37,829 nt of DNA from Kineosporia sp. A_224. GTDB taxonomy: Bacteria; Actinomycetota; Actinomycetes; Actinomycetales; Kineosporiaceae. A program made the position numbers and the translations under genes. The notes beneath the pieces are model-generated. The model saw only the letters and a program-made list of their open reading frames with translations, did no database searches and had not been told where the DNA came from. Below are positions 14,153 to 22,585 of this stretch, one piece after another (within the stretch, counting starts at the first letter, position 1; each line of letters starts with the position of its first letter). The stretch spans positions 48,687 through 86,515 of the forward strand of contig NZ_MWLN01000178.1 of the NCBI RefSeq assembly GCF_002198655.1, in the 5' to 3' direction.

Positions 14153-15898
14153 TCAGGCCCCGCGCATCCGCAGCACCTGCAGCGCGAGGTGCAGGGACAG
14201 CCTCAGGTGCGCGTCCCGGGTGAACGGCCCGAGCATCCGTTCGAGCTTCGCGATCCGGTACCGCAGCGTGTTGTAGTGGAAGTGCATGACCCGGGCGGTC
14301 TCGGCGACGTTGAGGTTCGTCTCGAGGAGCACCTCGAGGGTGCGCCGCAGGTCCCGCGCCTCCTCGTCGTCGACCTTCGCGAGGTCGCCGAGGGTCTCGG
14401 CCGCGAACGACCGCAGCTCGGCCGGGTCCTCGACGAGCGACAGCAGCCGGAAGACCCCCAGACCGTCGAAGTGCGCGACGCTGCCCGGTCCGTTCATCCG
14501 CCGCCCGACCCGCACCGCGGTGCGGGCCTGCTCGTAGGCCGCCGGGATCTGCGCCGGCGTCGCGGCGACCCGGCTCACGCCCGTGCCGAAGGAGCGCCGG
14601 CCGCCGCCGCCGTCCCCGGTCACGTCGCGGACGAGGTCGCGCACGAGCCGGTCGATACCCGGCCCGGTCTGGCCGGTCGACCCGTGAGGGGGCGCGCCGA
14701 GCACCGCGACGACCTCGCGGTGGAAGCCGACGACGGGGGCGTGCGGGTCGCGCGGGCGGACGACGGACTGCCAGGCCGCGGCGAAGCGCTCGAGGGCGGG
14801 CCGGCCGACGAGCCCGGTCGCCGGCCGGTCGTCGTCCGTCGGGTCGAGCTCGGCGACGACGACGACCACGGGCCGGTCGACGTCCCAGCCGAGGCTCGCG
14901 GCGTGGGTCACGGCGAGCTCGGGCTCGACCTGCCCGGTGAGCAGGTCGCGCAGGAAGTCGCCCTGGTACTTGCTCTCGACCGCCCGGACGGCGAGCTGCT
15001 TGGTCACGGCGAGCGCCGCGACGGTCGCGGCCCGCTCGACGGTGTGGACGTCGTCCGTCGTCAGCGTGCCCTCCGGGGAGAAGGCGACGATCCGGCCGTG
15101 GTCGACCCGGCCGGCGACGACCCGGACGACGACGTGGTTGCCGGCGAGCCCGTCGTGGCTCGTGAGGCCGGTCATCTCCGCCTCGGTGCGCAGCCGGCCG
15201 CTCCCCTCGAAGCACCGGCCGCCGTACGCCGCCGACACAGCGTCGACGTCGCCGCCGTCCGCGAGCACCCGGCCGTCCGGCGTCGTGATGACGACCGCTC
15301 CGCCGAGCAGCCCGACGAGCCCGGACGCGAGCTCGGGGAGCCCGCCGCCGTCGAGGACGACCTGGACGAGCGCCCGGTGCACCTCCTCGGACCGGGCCAG
15401 CGCGGTGGCCTGCCGGTCGAGCAGGTCGGTGAGGACGTGCTCGAGGACGTCGTCCCAGGCGACGGTCTCCGGGACGGCGATGACGGGGAAGCCACGCCGG
15501 TCCGCCTCCTCGATGACCTGCGGCGGCAGGACGTCGAGGTACCGGCCGAGCTTGACGCCGAGGGCGGCGAGGCCGCGCTCGTCGAGGTCGCCGACGAGGC
15601 GGACCAGCGCCCCCGGGTCGTCGCGCAGCGGGTACCCGGTCGTGAGGAGCAGCTCGTGGGGCTTGACCCACGGCAGGATGTCGGGCACCTCCATGACGTT
15701 GACCCGCTCGACCGCGCGGTCGAGACCGGTCGCCCCGGCGAGCACGGTCGAGCCGCGGAGCACCTGGAGCTCGAGCACCTCGCGCACACGCAGCGCCCGC
15801 GGCAGCCGGCGCGCCACCCCGGCCTCGCCCGGCACCGGGGAGGCCGGCACTGGCAAGTCCTGGGCGGGGGTCGGCTCACTCTTGGCAGGTCTAGCCAT
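14153..15898 (-). CDS. pucR: PucR-family transcriptional regulator of purine catabolism
   Basis: This encodes 581 residues from ATG 15898. Residues 35-160 form the PucR sensory domain (VREVLELQVLRGSTVLAG, NVMEVPDILPWVKPHELLLTTG). A central CdaR/GGDEF-like region follows, and the C-terminal 70 residues form the PucR helix-turn-helix (NVAETARVMHFHYNTLRYRIAKLERMLG in outline). PucR proteins respond to purine-breakdown metabolites. It is divergent from the DUF2877-fdrA-DUF1116 operon, with 85 bp between starts, and lies near the purine permease operon. Both are probable targets. Confidence 0.9.
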   Translation of the reverse strand: MARPAKSEPTPAQDLPVPASPVPGEAGVARRLPRALRVREVLELQVLRGSTVLAGATGLDRAVERVNVMEVPDILPWVKPHELLLTTGYPLRDDPGALVRLVGDLDERGLAALGVKLGRYLDVLPPQVIEEADRRGFPVIAVPETVAWDDVLEHVLTDLLDRQATALARSEEVHRALVQVVLDGGGLPELASGLVGLLGGAVVITTPDGRVLADGGDVDAVSAAYGGRCFEGSGRLRTEAEMTGLTSHDGLAGNHVVVRVVAGRVDHGRIVAFSPEGTLTTDDVHTVERAATVAALAVTKQLAVRAVESKYQGDFLRDLLTGQVEPELAVTHAASLGWDVDRPVVVVVAELDPTDDDRPATGLVGRPALERFAAAWQSVVRPRDPHAPVVGFHREVVAVLGAPPHGSTGQTGPGIDRLVRDLVRDVTGDGGGGRRSFGTGVSRVAATPAQIPAAYEQARTAVRVGRRMNGPGSVAHFDGLGVFRLLSLVEDPAELRSFAAETLGDLAKVDDEEARDLRRTLEVLLETNLNVAETARVMHFHYNTLRYRIAKLERMLGPFTRDAHLRLSLHLALQVLRMRGA

Positions 15899-15904
15899 AC
15901 GGGG

Positions 15905-15910
15905 ACGGTA
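15905..15910 (-). promoter_or_regulatory. -10 box for a leaderless pucR mRNA
   Basis: On the minus strand TACCGT lies 6 bases before ATG 15898, with no Shine-Dalgarno sequence between. The divergent space to 15984 also contains the inverted repeat CGTGC-GCGA-GCACG, a possible operator. Confidence 0.45.
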
Positions 15911-15983
15911 GCGCCCCGGTTACGTTCGCGGAGGGTCACGTGCGCGAGCACGCACCCGCCGAGCACGACGCGAGGGGGTCGGC

Positions 15984-16790
15984 ATGGCCGCTGCGAGCAC
16001 GACTCTGCGCACGCTCCTGCTCGGGCCCGTCCGCGCGCTGCGGGTCGTCGCGACGACCCCGCGGGCGCTCTACCTCGCGGTCGGCGAGCAGCCCGTCGTG
16101 GCGCTCCTCGCGCCCGACGCCGTCCGGGTGCCGTTCGGGATGGTCCTCGACGCCCGCGTCCCGCCGCACCTCGCCGGTGCCGCGGTCGGCGACGAGGCCC
16201 TCGTCGGTGGCGGCGGCCTGTCGGTCGCCGGGGTCACCGTGCGGCCGCTGCGCTGGTGGGACCCCGCCGTGCCGGCCCTTCACGTCGTCGCGTCCCGGGT
16301 CGCCACCGGGCTGGCCAGGCTGCTGCCCGCCGCGCCCGAGGAGGTCGCGACCCGGCTGCCCGCCCTGGGCGCCGCGCTCGCGGCGCTCGGCGCGGGGCCG
16401 CACGCCGGCCTCGCCGCGGCGGTGCGGACCCTCGTCGGTCGCGGGCCGGGCCTGACCCCGGCCGGGGACGACGTCCTCGCCGGCGCGCTGTGCGCGCTCG
16501 CGGCCGCCCGGCCGCCCTGTCCGGCGCGGCAGGCGCTCGCGGACGTCGTCCGCGCCGAGCTGCACCGGACGACCCCTGTCTCCGCCGCGCTCCTCGCCGA
16601 GGCCGTCGAGGGCCGGGCCGTGCCGCAGGTCGTCGACCTGCTCCGCACGCTCGGCCGCCCGGGCGACGAGGGCCGGCTGCGCGCCGCGGTCGACGCGCTC
16701 GTCGACGTCGGGCACACCTCCGGGACGGCGCTCGGCCACGGGCTCGTGCTCGGGCTGCGCGCGGCGGTGCCGGGCCCGGTGGCGGCATGA
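15984..16790 (+). CDS. DUF2877 protein (AllH/YlbF-like)
   Basis: This encodes 268 residues from ATG 15984, preceded by GAGGGGG. The diagnostic segment is LVGRGPGLTPAGDDVLAGAL in the centre, with a late VGHTSGTALGHGLVLGLRAA. In Escherichia coli the matching gene ylbF (allH) stands with fdrA (allF) and ylbE (allG), and the three have been reported to form an oxamate carbamoyltransferase in anaerobic allantoin use. The same three families stand together here in the order H-F-G. The precise role of this component is not established by sequence. Confidence 0.85.
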   Translation: MAAASTTLRTLLLGPVRALRVVATTPRALYLAVGEQPVVALLAPDAVRVPFGMVLDARVPPHLAGAAVGDEALVGGGGLSVAGVTVRPLRWWDPAVPALHVVASRVATGLARLLPAAPEEVATRLPALGAALAALGAGPHAGLAAAVRTLVGRGPGLTPAGDDVLAGALCALAAARPPCPARQALADVVRAELHRTTPVSAALLAEAVEGRAVPQVVDLLRTLGRPGDEGRLRAAVDALVDVGHTSGTALGHGLVLGLRAAVPGPVAA

Positions 16791-16833
16791 CGGCAGGCTC
16801 TGCGTGAGGCGGACCGACGACGAGGAGCAGCCG

Positions 16834-18447
16834 GTGGCACAGGGCACGGACCAGCACGCGGTGGAGCGGGTCGAGGTGCGCCGCGGCGCCTACCACGACT
16901 CGGTGACGCTCATGCAGGTCAGCCGGGCGGTCGCCGGTGCGCCCGGCGTGCTCGCGGCGCAGGTCGCGATGGCGACCGACCTCAACCTCGACGTCCTGGC
17001 GGGCATGGGGTTCACGCTCCCCGACGGCCTCGCACCGGCGGACCTGCTCGTCGCGCTCCGGGCCGCGGACGACGCCGCGCTCGACACCGCGACCGGGCTC
17101 GTCGACGAGGCGCTGGCCGCCCGCGGCGGGCCGGTCGGCGGCGCCGGTGCGGGCGTCGGCGGGGTCGTCGTCCCGCCGGCGACGCTCGGCCGCGCGGTGA
17201 CGGCGTCCGGGGCCACGCTCGCCCTGGTGTCGGTGCCGGGGGAGCACGCGTTCACCGAGGCGATGGACGCCCTCGACGCCGGCGCCCACGTGATGGTCTT
17301 CAGCGACAACGTGCCGCTCGCGCACGAGGTCCGGCTCAAGGACGCGGCCGCCGACCGCGGGCTGCTCCTCATGGGCCCGGACTGCGGTACCGCCGTCGTC
17401 TCCGGCGTGGGGCTCGGGTTCGCGAACGTCGTCCGGCCCGGGCCGGTCGGTCTCGTCGCGGCCTCGGGGACCGGGGCGCAGCAGGTCATGAGCCTGCTCG
17501 ACGCCGCCGGGGTCGGCGTCCGGCACTGCCTCGGCGTCGGCGGCCGGGACCTCTCGGCGGCCGTCGGGGGCCGCTCGACGAAGGCGGCGCTCGCGCTGCT
17601 CGCCGCCGACCCCGCGGTCGGGCTCGTCGTGATCGTCTCGAAACCGCCTGCGCCGCAGGTGGAGACGGACGTCGTGGCGCTCGCCGCGACGCTCGGCCGG
17701 CCCGTCGTCCTCGCGACCCTCGGGCCCGGCCGGCCGGACCTCACGCAGGCCGTCCGGCAGGTCGTCGAGGCGCTCGCCGCCGCCGCAGGGGCCGACGAGG
17801 CGGCCCCCTGGCAGGAGCCGCGCCGGTGGCCCGCGCCCGCGGAGCGCACCGGCCGGTACACCGCGCTGCGCGGTGCCTTCGCCGGCGGCACGCTCTGCGA
17901 CGAGGCGATGCTCGTCGCGTCGGCCGTGCTCGGCCCGGTCGCCTCGAACATCCCGCTCACCGGGCCGGACGGCACCGCCGCACCGCGGCTGGGCCGGGAC
18001 CTCGCGCCGGTCGCGGGCACCCCGCACGTGTTCGTCGACTTCGGGGACGACGACCTCACCCGGGGCCGGCCGCACCCGATGATCGACGGCTCGCTGCGCG
18101 CGGAGTGGCTGCTGCGGCAGGCGGACGTCGACGCGCCCGCCGACGGCGCGGCCGTCGTCCTGCTCGACGTCGTCCTCGGGCACGGCGCCCACCCGGACCC
18201 GGCGGCCGAGCTCGCGCCCGCGGTCGCCGAGCTGCGCCGCCGGTCCGCGGCCCGCGGCGCCGAGGCCGCCGTCGTCGTCTCGCTCTGCGGCACCGAGGGC
18301 GACCCGCAAGGGCTCGAGCGGCAGGCCGCGGCGCTCGTCGCCGCGGGCGCCTCGGTGCACCTGTCCAACGCCGCCGCGACCCGGAAGGCGGTCGAGCTGC
18401 TCGCCGACGACGTCCGCGGCGCCCTGCCCTGGGAGGTGTCCCGGTGA
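16834..18447 (+). CDS. fdrA: FdrA-family protein (AllF-like, acyl-CoA synthetase fold)
   Basis: This encodes 537 residues from GTG 16834, six bases after GAGGAG; GTG 16804 in frame has no such site. The N-terminal part carries YHDSVTLMQVSRAVAGAPGVLAAQVAMATDLN. The CoA-ligase-like core has LLMGPDCGTAVVSGVGLGFANVV and GLVAASGTGAQQVMSLLDAAGVG, followed by VVIVSKPP. These match the succinyl-CoA-synthetase-like fold of FdrA. With DUF1116 and DUF2877 it is expected to transfer a carbamoyl group to phosphate, releasing oxamate. It overlaps the next gene by GTGA. Confidence 0.9.
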   Translation: MAQGTDQHAVERVEVRRGAYHDSVTLMQVSRAVAGAPGVLAAQVAMATDLNLDVLAGMGFTLPDGLAPADLLVALRAADDAALDTATGLVDEALAARGGPVGGAGAGVGGVVVPPATLGRAVTASGATLALVSVPGEHAFTEAMDALDAGAHVMVFSDNVPLAHEVRLKDAAADRGLLLMGPDCGTAVVSGVGLGFANVVRPGPVGLVAASGTGAQQVMSLLDAAGVGVRHCLGVGGRDLSAAVGGRSTKAALALLAADPAVGLVVIVSKPPAPQVETDVVALAATLGRPVVLATLGPGRPDLTQAVRQVVEALAAAAGADEAAPWQEPRRWPAPAERTGRYTALRGAFAGGTLCDEAMLVASAVLGPVASNIPLTGPDGTAAPRLGRDLAPVAGTPHVFVDFGDDDLTRGRPHPMIDGSLRAEWLLRQADVDAPADGAAVVLLDVVLGHGAHPDPAAELAPAVAELRRRSAARGAEAAVVVSLCGTEGDPQGLERQAAALVAAGASVHLSNAAATRKAVELLADDVRGALPWEVSR

Positions 18448-19931
18448 CCGACCTGCTCGCGGGCGAGCCCACCGTCGCGACGGCCGGGGTCTCGCTGTTC
18501 ACGCAGACCCTGCAGGACCAGGCGGTCCGGACGACGGCCGTGGACTGGCGGCCGCCGCAGACCGCCGGTCACCCCGGCACGGCGGCCGACGTCGCGGCCG
18601 ACCTCGCCCGGGTCATGGCCGACCCGCGCCGGGCTGCCGCGAACGCGACGGCCGTGGCCCGGATGCTCGCCGCCGGCGCCCGGCTCGTCGACGTCCGGCC
18701 GGCCGGCGAGGCGCTCGGCCTGGAGCCCGGGACGTTCCTGCACGCCGGCCCGCCGCTGGAGTGGGAGCGTGCGAGCGGCCCGATGCGCGGCGCCCTCCAG
18801 GGCGCGATGGTCTTCGAGGGGCTCGCCCCCGACCCCGACGCGGCCGGGAGGCTGCTCGCGGCCGGTGCCGGACCGGTCGGCTCGGGGCGGCCGATCGTCC
18901 TCGACCCGTGCCACCACCGCAGCACGGTCGGCCCGATGGCCGGCGTCGTCTCGCCGTCCATGTGGGTCTTCGAGCTGGAGAACCCCGACACCGGCGGCCG
19001 CGCCTGGTGCTCGCTCAACGAGGGCCTCGGCAAGGTGCTGCGCTACGGCGCCTACGGGCCCGAGGTGATCGAGCGGCTGCAGTGGATGTCCGCCGTCCTC
19101 GGGCCGCTGCTCCAGCACGCCGTCCGCACCGTGCGCGACACGAGCGGCCCGGTCGACGTCAAGGTGATCGTCGCCCAGATGCTCCAGATGGGCGACGAGG
19201 GCCACAACCGCAACCGGGCCGGCACGCTCATGCTCCTGCGCGAGCTGCTGCCGGCGATGATCGACGCCCCGGGCAACGCCACCGGTGCGGCCGCCGGGCT
19301 GACCCAGGCGGACGTCGCGCGCGCCGCGGCGTTCGTCGGCGGCAACGACCACTTCTTCCTCAACCTCGTCATGCCCGCGTGCAAGCTCGCCACCGACGCC
19401 GCCCGTGACGTCCCGGGGTCGACGGTCGTCGTGACGATGGCCCGCAACGGCACCGACTTCGGGATCCAGGTCTCGGGCACCGGCGACCGCTGGTTCACCG
19501 GGCCGGCGAACACCCCGGAGGGGCTCTACCTCGGCGACTACGGCCCGGCCGACGCCAACCCGGACATCGGCGACTCCGCGATCACCGAGACCGCCGGCAT
19601 CGGCGGGTTCGCGATGGCCGCCGCCCCGGCGATCGTCCGCTTCGTCGGCGGCGACGTGCCGTTCGCGCTCGCGACGACCCAGCGGATGCACGAGATCACC
19701 TGCGCCGAGAACCCGGCGTTCGGCATCCCCGTGCTCGAGTTCCAGGGCGCCGCGACGGGGATCGACGTGACCCGCGTCGTCCGCACCGGGATCCTGCCGC
19801 AGATCAACACCGGCATGGCCGGCCGGGTCGCAGGCGTCGGCCAGGTCGGCGCCGGGCTCGTCACCCCGCCGGCCGAGGTCTTCGGACAGGCTCTCCGAGC
19901 GCTCGCGGAGGGGGCGCCGCCGCTCGGGTGA
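18444..19931 (+). CDS. DUF1116 protein (AllG/YlbE-like)
   Basis: This encodes 495 residues from GTG 18444, overlapping the fdrA stop, with GGGAGG upstream. Family landmarks are NEGLGKVLRYGAYGPEVIERLQWM, MGDEGHNRNRAGTLM, VGGNDHFFLNLVMPACKLA and MARNGTDFGIQVSG. It is the third part of the proposed oxamate carbamoyltransferase. A carbamate kinase (allK/arcC-like), which would turn carbamoyl phosphate into ATP, is not in the window. The gene ends 3 bp from the convergent regulator of the next island. Confidence 0.88.
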   Translation: MTDLLAGEPTVATAGVSLFTQTLQDQAVRTTAVDWRPPQTAGHPGTAADVAADLARVMADPRRAAANATAVARMLAAGARLVDVRPAGEALGLEPGTFLHAGPPLEWERASGPMRGALQGAMVFEGLAPDPDAAGRLLAAGAGPVGSGRPIVLDPCHHRSTVGPMAGVVSPSMWVFELENPDTGGRAWCSLNEGLGKVLRYGAYGPEVIERLQWMSAVLGPLLQHAVRTVRDTSGPVDVKVIVAQMLQMGDEGHNRNRAGTLMLLRELLPAMIDAPGNATGAAAGLTQADVARAAAFVGGNDHFFLNLVMPACKLATDAARDVPGSTVVVTMARNGTDFGIQVSGTGDRWFTGPANTPEGLYLGDYGPADANPDIGDSAITETAGIGGFAMAAAPAIVRFVGGDVPFALATTQRMHEITCAENPAFGIPVLEFQGAATGIDVTRVVRTGILPQINTGMAGRVAGVGQVGAGLVTPPAEVFGQALRALAEGAPPLG

Positions 19932-19934
19932 GTG

Positions 19935-21758
19935 TCAGGAGCCCTTGGCGACGATCCCGTACTCGTGGATCTTGCGGTAGATCGTCGCGCGGGACATCCC
20001 GAGCGCCGTCGCGGCGGCGACCTTGTTGCCGTTGTTGTCGATGAGGCTGGAGACGATCGCGTCCCGTTCGAGGGACTCGATCGGCGTGAGCACCCGGCGC
20101 GAGACGGTGCGGACCCGCGGCGGCAGGTCCTCCGGCTCGATGACGCCGGAACGGTGCTGCTGGACCACCTCGCGGAGCACCTGGACCAGCTCAGCGACGT
20201 TGCCGGGCCAGCTCGACCGGCTCAGCAGCTGCATGGCGGCCGGTGAGCAGACGACCGCGTTGACCTGCAGCCGCGAGAGCAGGAACGGGACGAGCACCTG
20301 CAGGTCCTCGACGTGGTGGCGCAGCGGGGGCACCCGGACCGTCCGCGGGAAGTGGTTGAGCAGCCGGACGAGCTCGCCGGCGGGCTGCGTGACGCCCGTC
20401 GTCAGGCACACCCGCAGGGCCGTCCCCGCCGCCTTGGCCTGGGACAGGGACTGGACGAGCGCGGAGAGCCGGCGGCCGTGGAGCTGGTCGACGTGCCGGA
20501 TGACGACGCAGCCGGACGTGGCGGCGAGCTCGCGCCGGACGGCGGCCGCCCACCCCGGGTCGCCGGCGTCGTCCGCGTCGAGCACGTGGAACGGCTCGGC
20601 GGGCGTCCGGCGGTGGTGGACGGCGCGCAGCACCGCGACCTTGCCGGTGCCCGGCTCGCCCTCGACGACGAGCCACTCGCCGGCGACGAGGGCGGAGTCG
20701 ACCTGCTGGGCGGCCCGTACCCAGAGCGCGCCGTTGCCGACGAGCCCGGGCAGCACGAGCCGGGCGGGCGGCCGGTTGCGCACCGGGACCGCCCGGGGGA
20801 CGTCGTCCAGCCGCACCCGCGCGACCCCGCCGGCACCGAGGCCGGGGGTTCCGACGGCCCGGCAGCGCATCCGCGCCGAGGCCCCGGAGGGGAGCTGGAC
20901 GGCGACCGTCGCCGTCGTACCCGTCGCGAGCGCCTCGGAGAGATGCTGCACGATGACGGACTGGTCCATCGGGTCCAGGGCGAGCTGGGCGTGGTCGTTC
21001 ATCATGACGACGTCGCCATTGAGGGCCAGGACGATGCCGGTGCTGCGCCGGCAGGCCCGCAGGTAGGCCTGGAGCAGCTGGTACTCGCGCTCGCCGCCGT
21101 CCATGAGCAGGGCCTGCCGGATCTGGTCGGACGTCGTCTTCGCGAGCGCGATGAGCAGCTGACCGGCGTCCTTGCGCCAGCACGTGAGGTCGACCGCGCC
21201 GACCGTCTTGCCGCTGATCGGGTGCTGGATCGGGACGGCGGCGCAGGCGAGGTCCTCGAGGTTCTCGGCGTAGTGCTCGTGCCCGAAGACGTGCATCGGC
21301 CGGCCGCCCTCGAGCGCCGTCCCGATGCCGTTCGTGCCGACGTACTTCTCGGCGTAGCTGTAGCCGGGCGCGAGCATGACCGAGTCGAGATGCCGGTCGA
21401 GCTGGGAGTCGGCCGACAGCCGGGTGAGGACCGTGCCCTGGGCGTCGGTGAGGATCACGCTGATCGGCTGGCCCTCGAGATGACCGACGAGGGTCCGCAG
21501 GACGGGCAGCGCGCTGCGCGTCAGCGGCCCGTCGAGGTCGGTGTCGTGCCGGTCCTGGATCTGGAGCTTGTCGGCCTCGACGTTCCAGCGGCGCGAGCGC
21601 CACCACGACGCGAGGATCGTGTCCCGCACGGAGTCGGCGTCGACCGTCTCCGAGGTGAGGAAGCGCTCGCGCATGACGGCGAGCCGCGGGTCGTCCGGCG
21701 ACGTCGCTCGGCGGACTGACGTGGGCGTCTTCGACAAGGCACTTGGCGTCTTCGACAA
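19935..21758 (-). CDS. AcoR/MimR-like regulator with GAF, degenerate AAA+ and Fis domains
   Basis: This encodes 607 residues from TTG 21758, seven bases after GGAGG. Residues 75-215 form a GAF sensor (YSYAEKYVGTNGIGTALEGG). Residues 340-540 resemble the AAA+ domain of sigma-54 activators, but Walker A is GEPGTGKVA (no Ser/Thr after Lys), the Walker B region reads VVIRHVDQL instead of a DE pair, and no GAFTGA loop is present. The Fis-type HTH is intact at the end (KVAAATALGMSRATIYRKIHEYG). Actinobacteria lack sigma-54, so it probably activates a normal sigma factor. Position suggests control of prmABCD, as known for mimR. Confidence 0.85.
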   Translation of the reverse strand: MSKTPSALSKTPTSVRRATSPDDPRLAVMRERFLTSETVDADSVRDTILASWWRSRRWNVEADKLQIQDRHDTDLDGPLTRSALPVLRTLVGHLEGQPISVILTDAQGTVLTRLSADSQLDRHLDSVMLAPGYSYAEKYVGTNGIGTALEGGRPMHVFGHEHYAENLEDLACAAVPIQHPISGKTVGAVDLTCWRKDAGQLLIALAKTTSDQIRQALLMDGGEREYQLLQAYLRACRRSTGIVLALNGDVVMMNDHAQLALDPMDQSVIVQHLSEALATGTTATVAVQLPSGASARMRCRAVGTPGLGAGGVARVRLDDVPRAVPVRNRPPARLVLPGLVGNGALWVRAAQQVDSALVAGEWLVVEGEPGTGKVAVLRAVHHRRTPAEPFHVLDADDAGDPGWAAAVRRELAATSGCVVIRHVDQLHGRRLSALVQSLSQAKAAGTALRVCLTTGVTQPAGELVRLLNHFPRTVRVPPLRHHVEDLQVLVPFLLSRLQVNAVVCSPAAMQLLSRSSWPGNVAELVQVLREVVQQHRSGVIEPEDLPPRVRTVSRRVLTPIESLERDAIVSSLIDNNGNKVAAATALGMSRATIYRKIHEYGIVAKGS

Positions 21759-21765
21759 GGCTCTG
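21717..21765. repeat. 21-bp tandem duplication inside the regulator's first codons
   Basis: GTCTTCGACAAGGC occurs at 21727-21740 and again at 21748-21761, 21 bp apart. It encodes the repeated SKTPSALSKTPT at the N-terminus and creates two in-frame TTG codons (21758 and 21737). The upstream TTG has the better ribosome-binding-site spacing. Confidence 0.6.
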
Positions 21766-22087
21766 CCTCCCGTCCCTGTGGTGGTCCAGCGAGGGGTGGC
21801 CGGGTGATCCGGCCGCGCCTGGCGTGCGGCCGGTGACCGTGGATCGGAGCCGTGGGGCCACGGCGGCCGACAGCGCCCGGGCCGCTCGCCCGGGGTGCCG
21901 GAGGGGTCGTCAGGTGGACTGGGACCAGGTGCTGTAGGGGATCACGGTAAGGCGCACCTCAGGTCGCTCTGTCTCATATTGAGACCGCTCGTCCCTCCTC
22001 ACAGGGATGTGCTGGCCGGGTCGCAGGGCCCCGCCCGGACGCCGCGTCCACACCGGCGGAGCGGGGCCGGGAGAGGCAGGCACCGGC
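21759..22087. other. 329-bp divergent intergenic region
   Basis: No gene was found on either strand between the regulator and the small gene at 22088. The region holds a short stem (GCCGTGG/CCACGGC, 21849-21864), the GTCTCA palindrome at 21971-21985, and an 8-bp inverted pair GGCCCCGC/GCGGGGCC in the leader of the small gene. A sigma-54 type -24/-12 element was not seen. Confidence 0.6.
21971..21985. promoter_or_regulatory. Palindromic operator GTCTCA-TAT-TGAGAC
   Basis: GTCTCA and TGAGAC form a perfect 6-bp inverted repeat with a 3-base centre. It lies 213 bp upstream of the regulator's TTG and 103 bp upstream of the small gene. The same half-site recurs in the array before prmA, so one regulator probably binds both. 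The AcoR/MimR-like protein encoded next door is the obvious candidate. Confidence 0.65.
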
Positions 22088-22333
22088 ATGGACGACCGCA
22101 CGGACGAACCGGAGACGTACAACCACTGGACGATCGTCAACATCGTCTTCCACCATCTCGCCGGCCAGGGGCTGCACCCCGTCCTCGGCGAGACCGGGAA
22201 CCCCGGGCAGGCCGCGGCCGACCTGCTCCGGGCGCTCGGGATCGAGCCGGCGCCGGAGGGCGACCGGCAGGTCTCGGAGAACGTGAAGCAGCGCCTCGCG
22301 GAGCTGCGCGAGGCCGCGTTCGGCAGCGCCTGA
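22088..22333 (+). CDS. Small unknown protein of the propane monooxygenase locus
   Basis: This encodes 81 residues from ATG 22088, with GAGAGGCAGG upstream. It is soluble and charged, with two probable helical regions: YNHWTIVNIVFHHLAGQGLHP and NPGQAAADLLRALGI, then a charged C-terminal helix (VSENVKQRLAELREAAFG). There is no signal peptide, metal-binding cysteine or known domain. It sits between two sets of putative regulator sites and points towards prmA, so it should be induced with the monooxygenase or just before it. I do not recognise the family. Confidence 0.7.
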   Translation: MDDRTDEPETYNHWTIVNIVFHHLAGQGLHPVLGETGNPGQAAADLLRALGIEPAPEGDRQVSENVKQRLAELREAAFGSA

Positions 22334-22358
22334 CGGCCGGCCCGCGAGAGGCCCCGGC

Positions 22359-22410
22359 TGTCTCACGAGATGTCTCACGACCTGTCTCACAGGGTGTCTC
22401 AGAGTGAGAT
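22359..22410. promoter_or_regulatory. Array of four TGTCTCA sites at 12-bp period plus an inverted site
   Basis: TGTCTCA starts at 22359, 22371, 22383 and 22395, exactly 12 bp apart. The last copy also forms a palindrome with the following TGAGA (TCTCA-GAG-TGAGA, 22397-22409). The array ends 176 bp before the prmA start, a usual distance for an upstream activator site. It shares its half-site with the palindrome at 21971. The sequence between 22411 and 22585 contains no gene and no clear sigma-54 promoter. Confidence 0.75.
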
Positions 22411-22585
22411 ACCCGAGCCGCCGGATCCGGGATGTGATCCAGGCCATAGGACTTAGGCCCCTTCCCGGGGCCGCGTGCGTCGGGCCGGTCCAGCCTCGAA
22501 CAGGGGGCCCGGTACCGACACCAGGAACGGCGATCCAGGTCCGGGCGCCCGCCCGGCAGATCACACGAACCGCCGAGGAGTCGCG

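Noticed and set aside
22411-22585. A sigma-54 (-24/-12) promoter before prmA
   Set aside because: No TGGCAC-N5-TTGC-like element is present, and the regulator lacks the sigma-54 contact loop.
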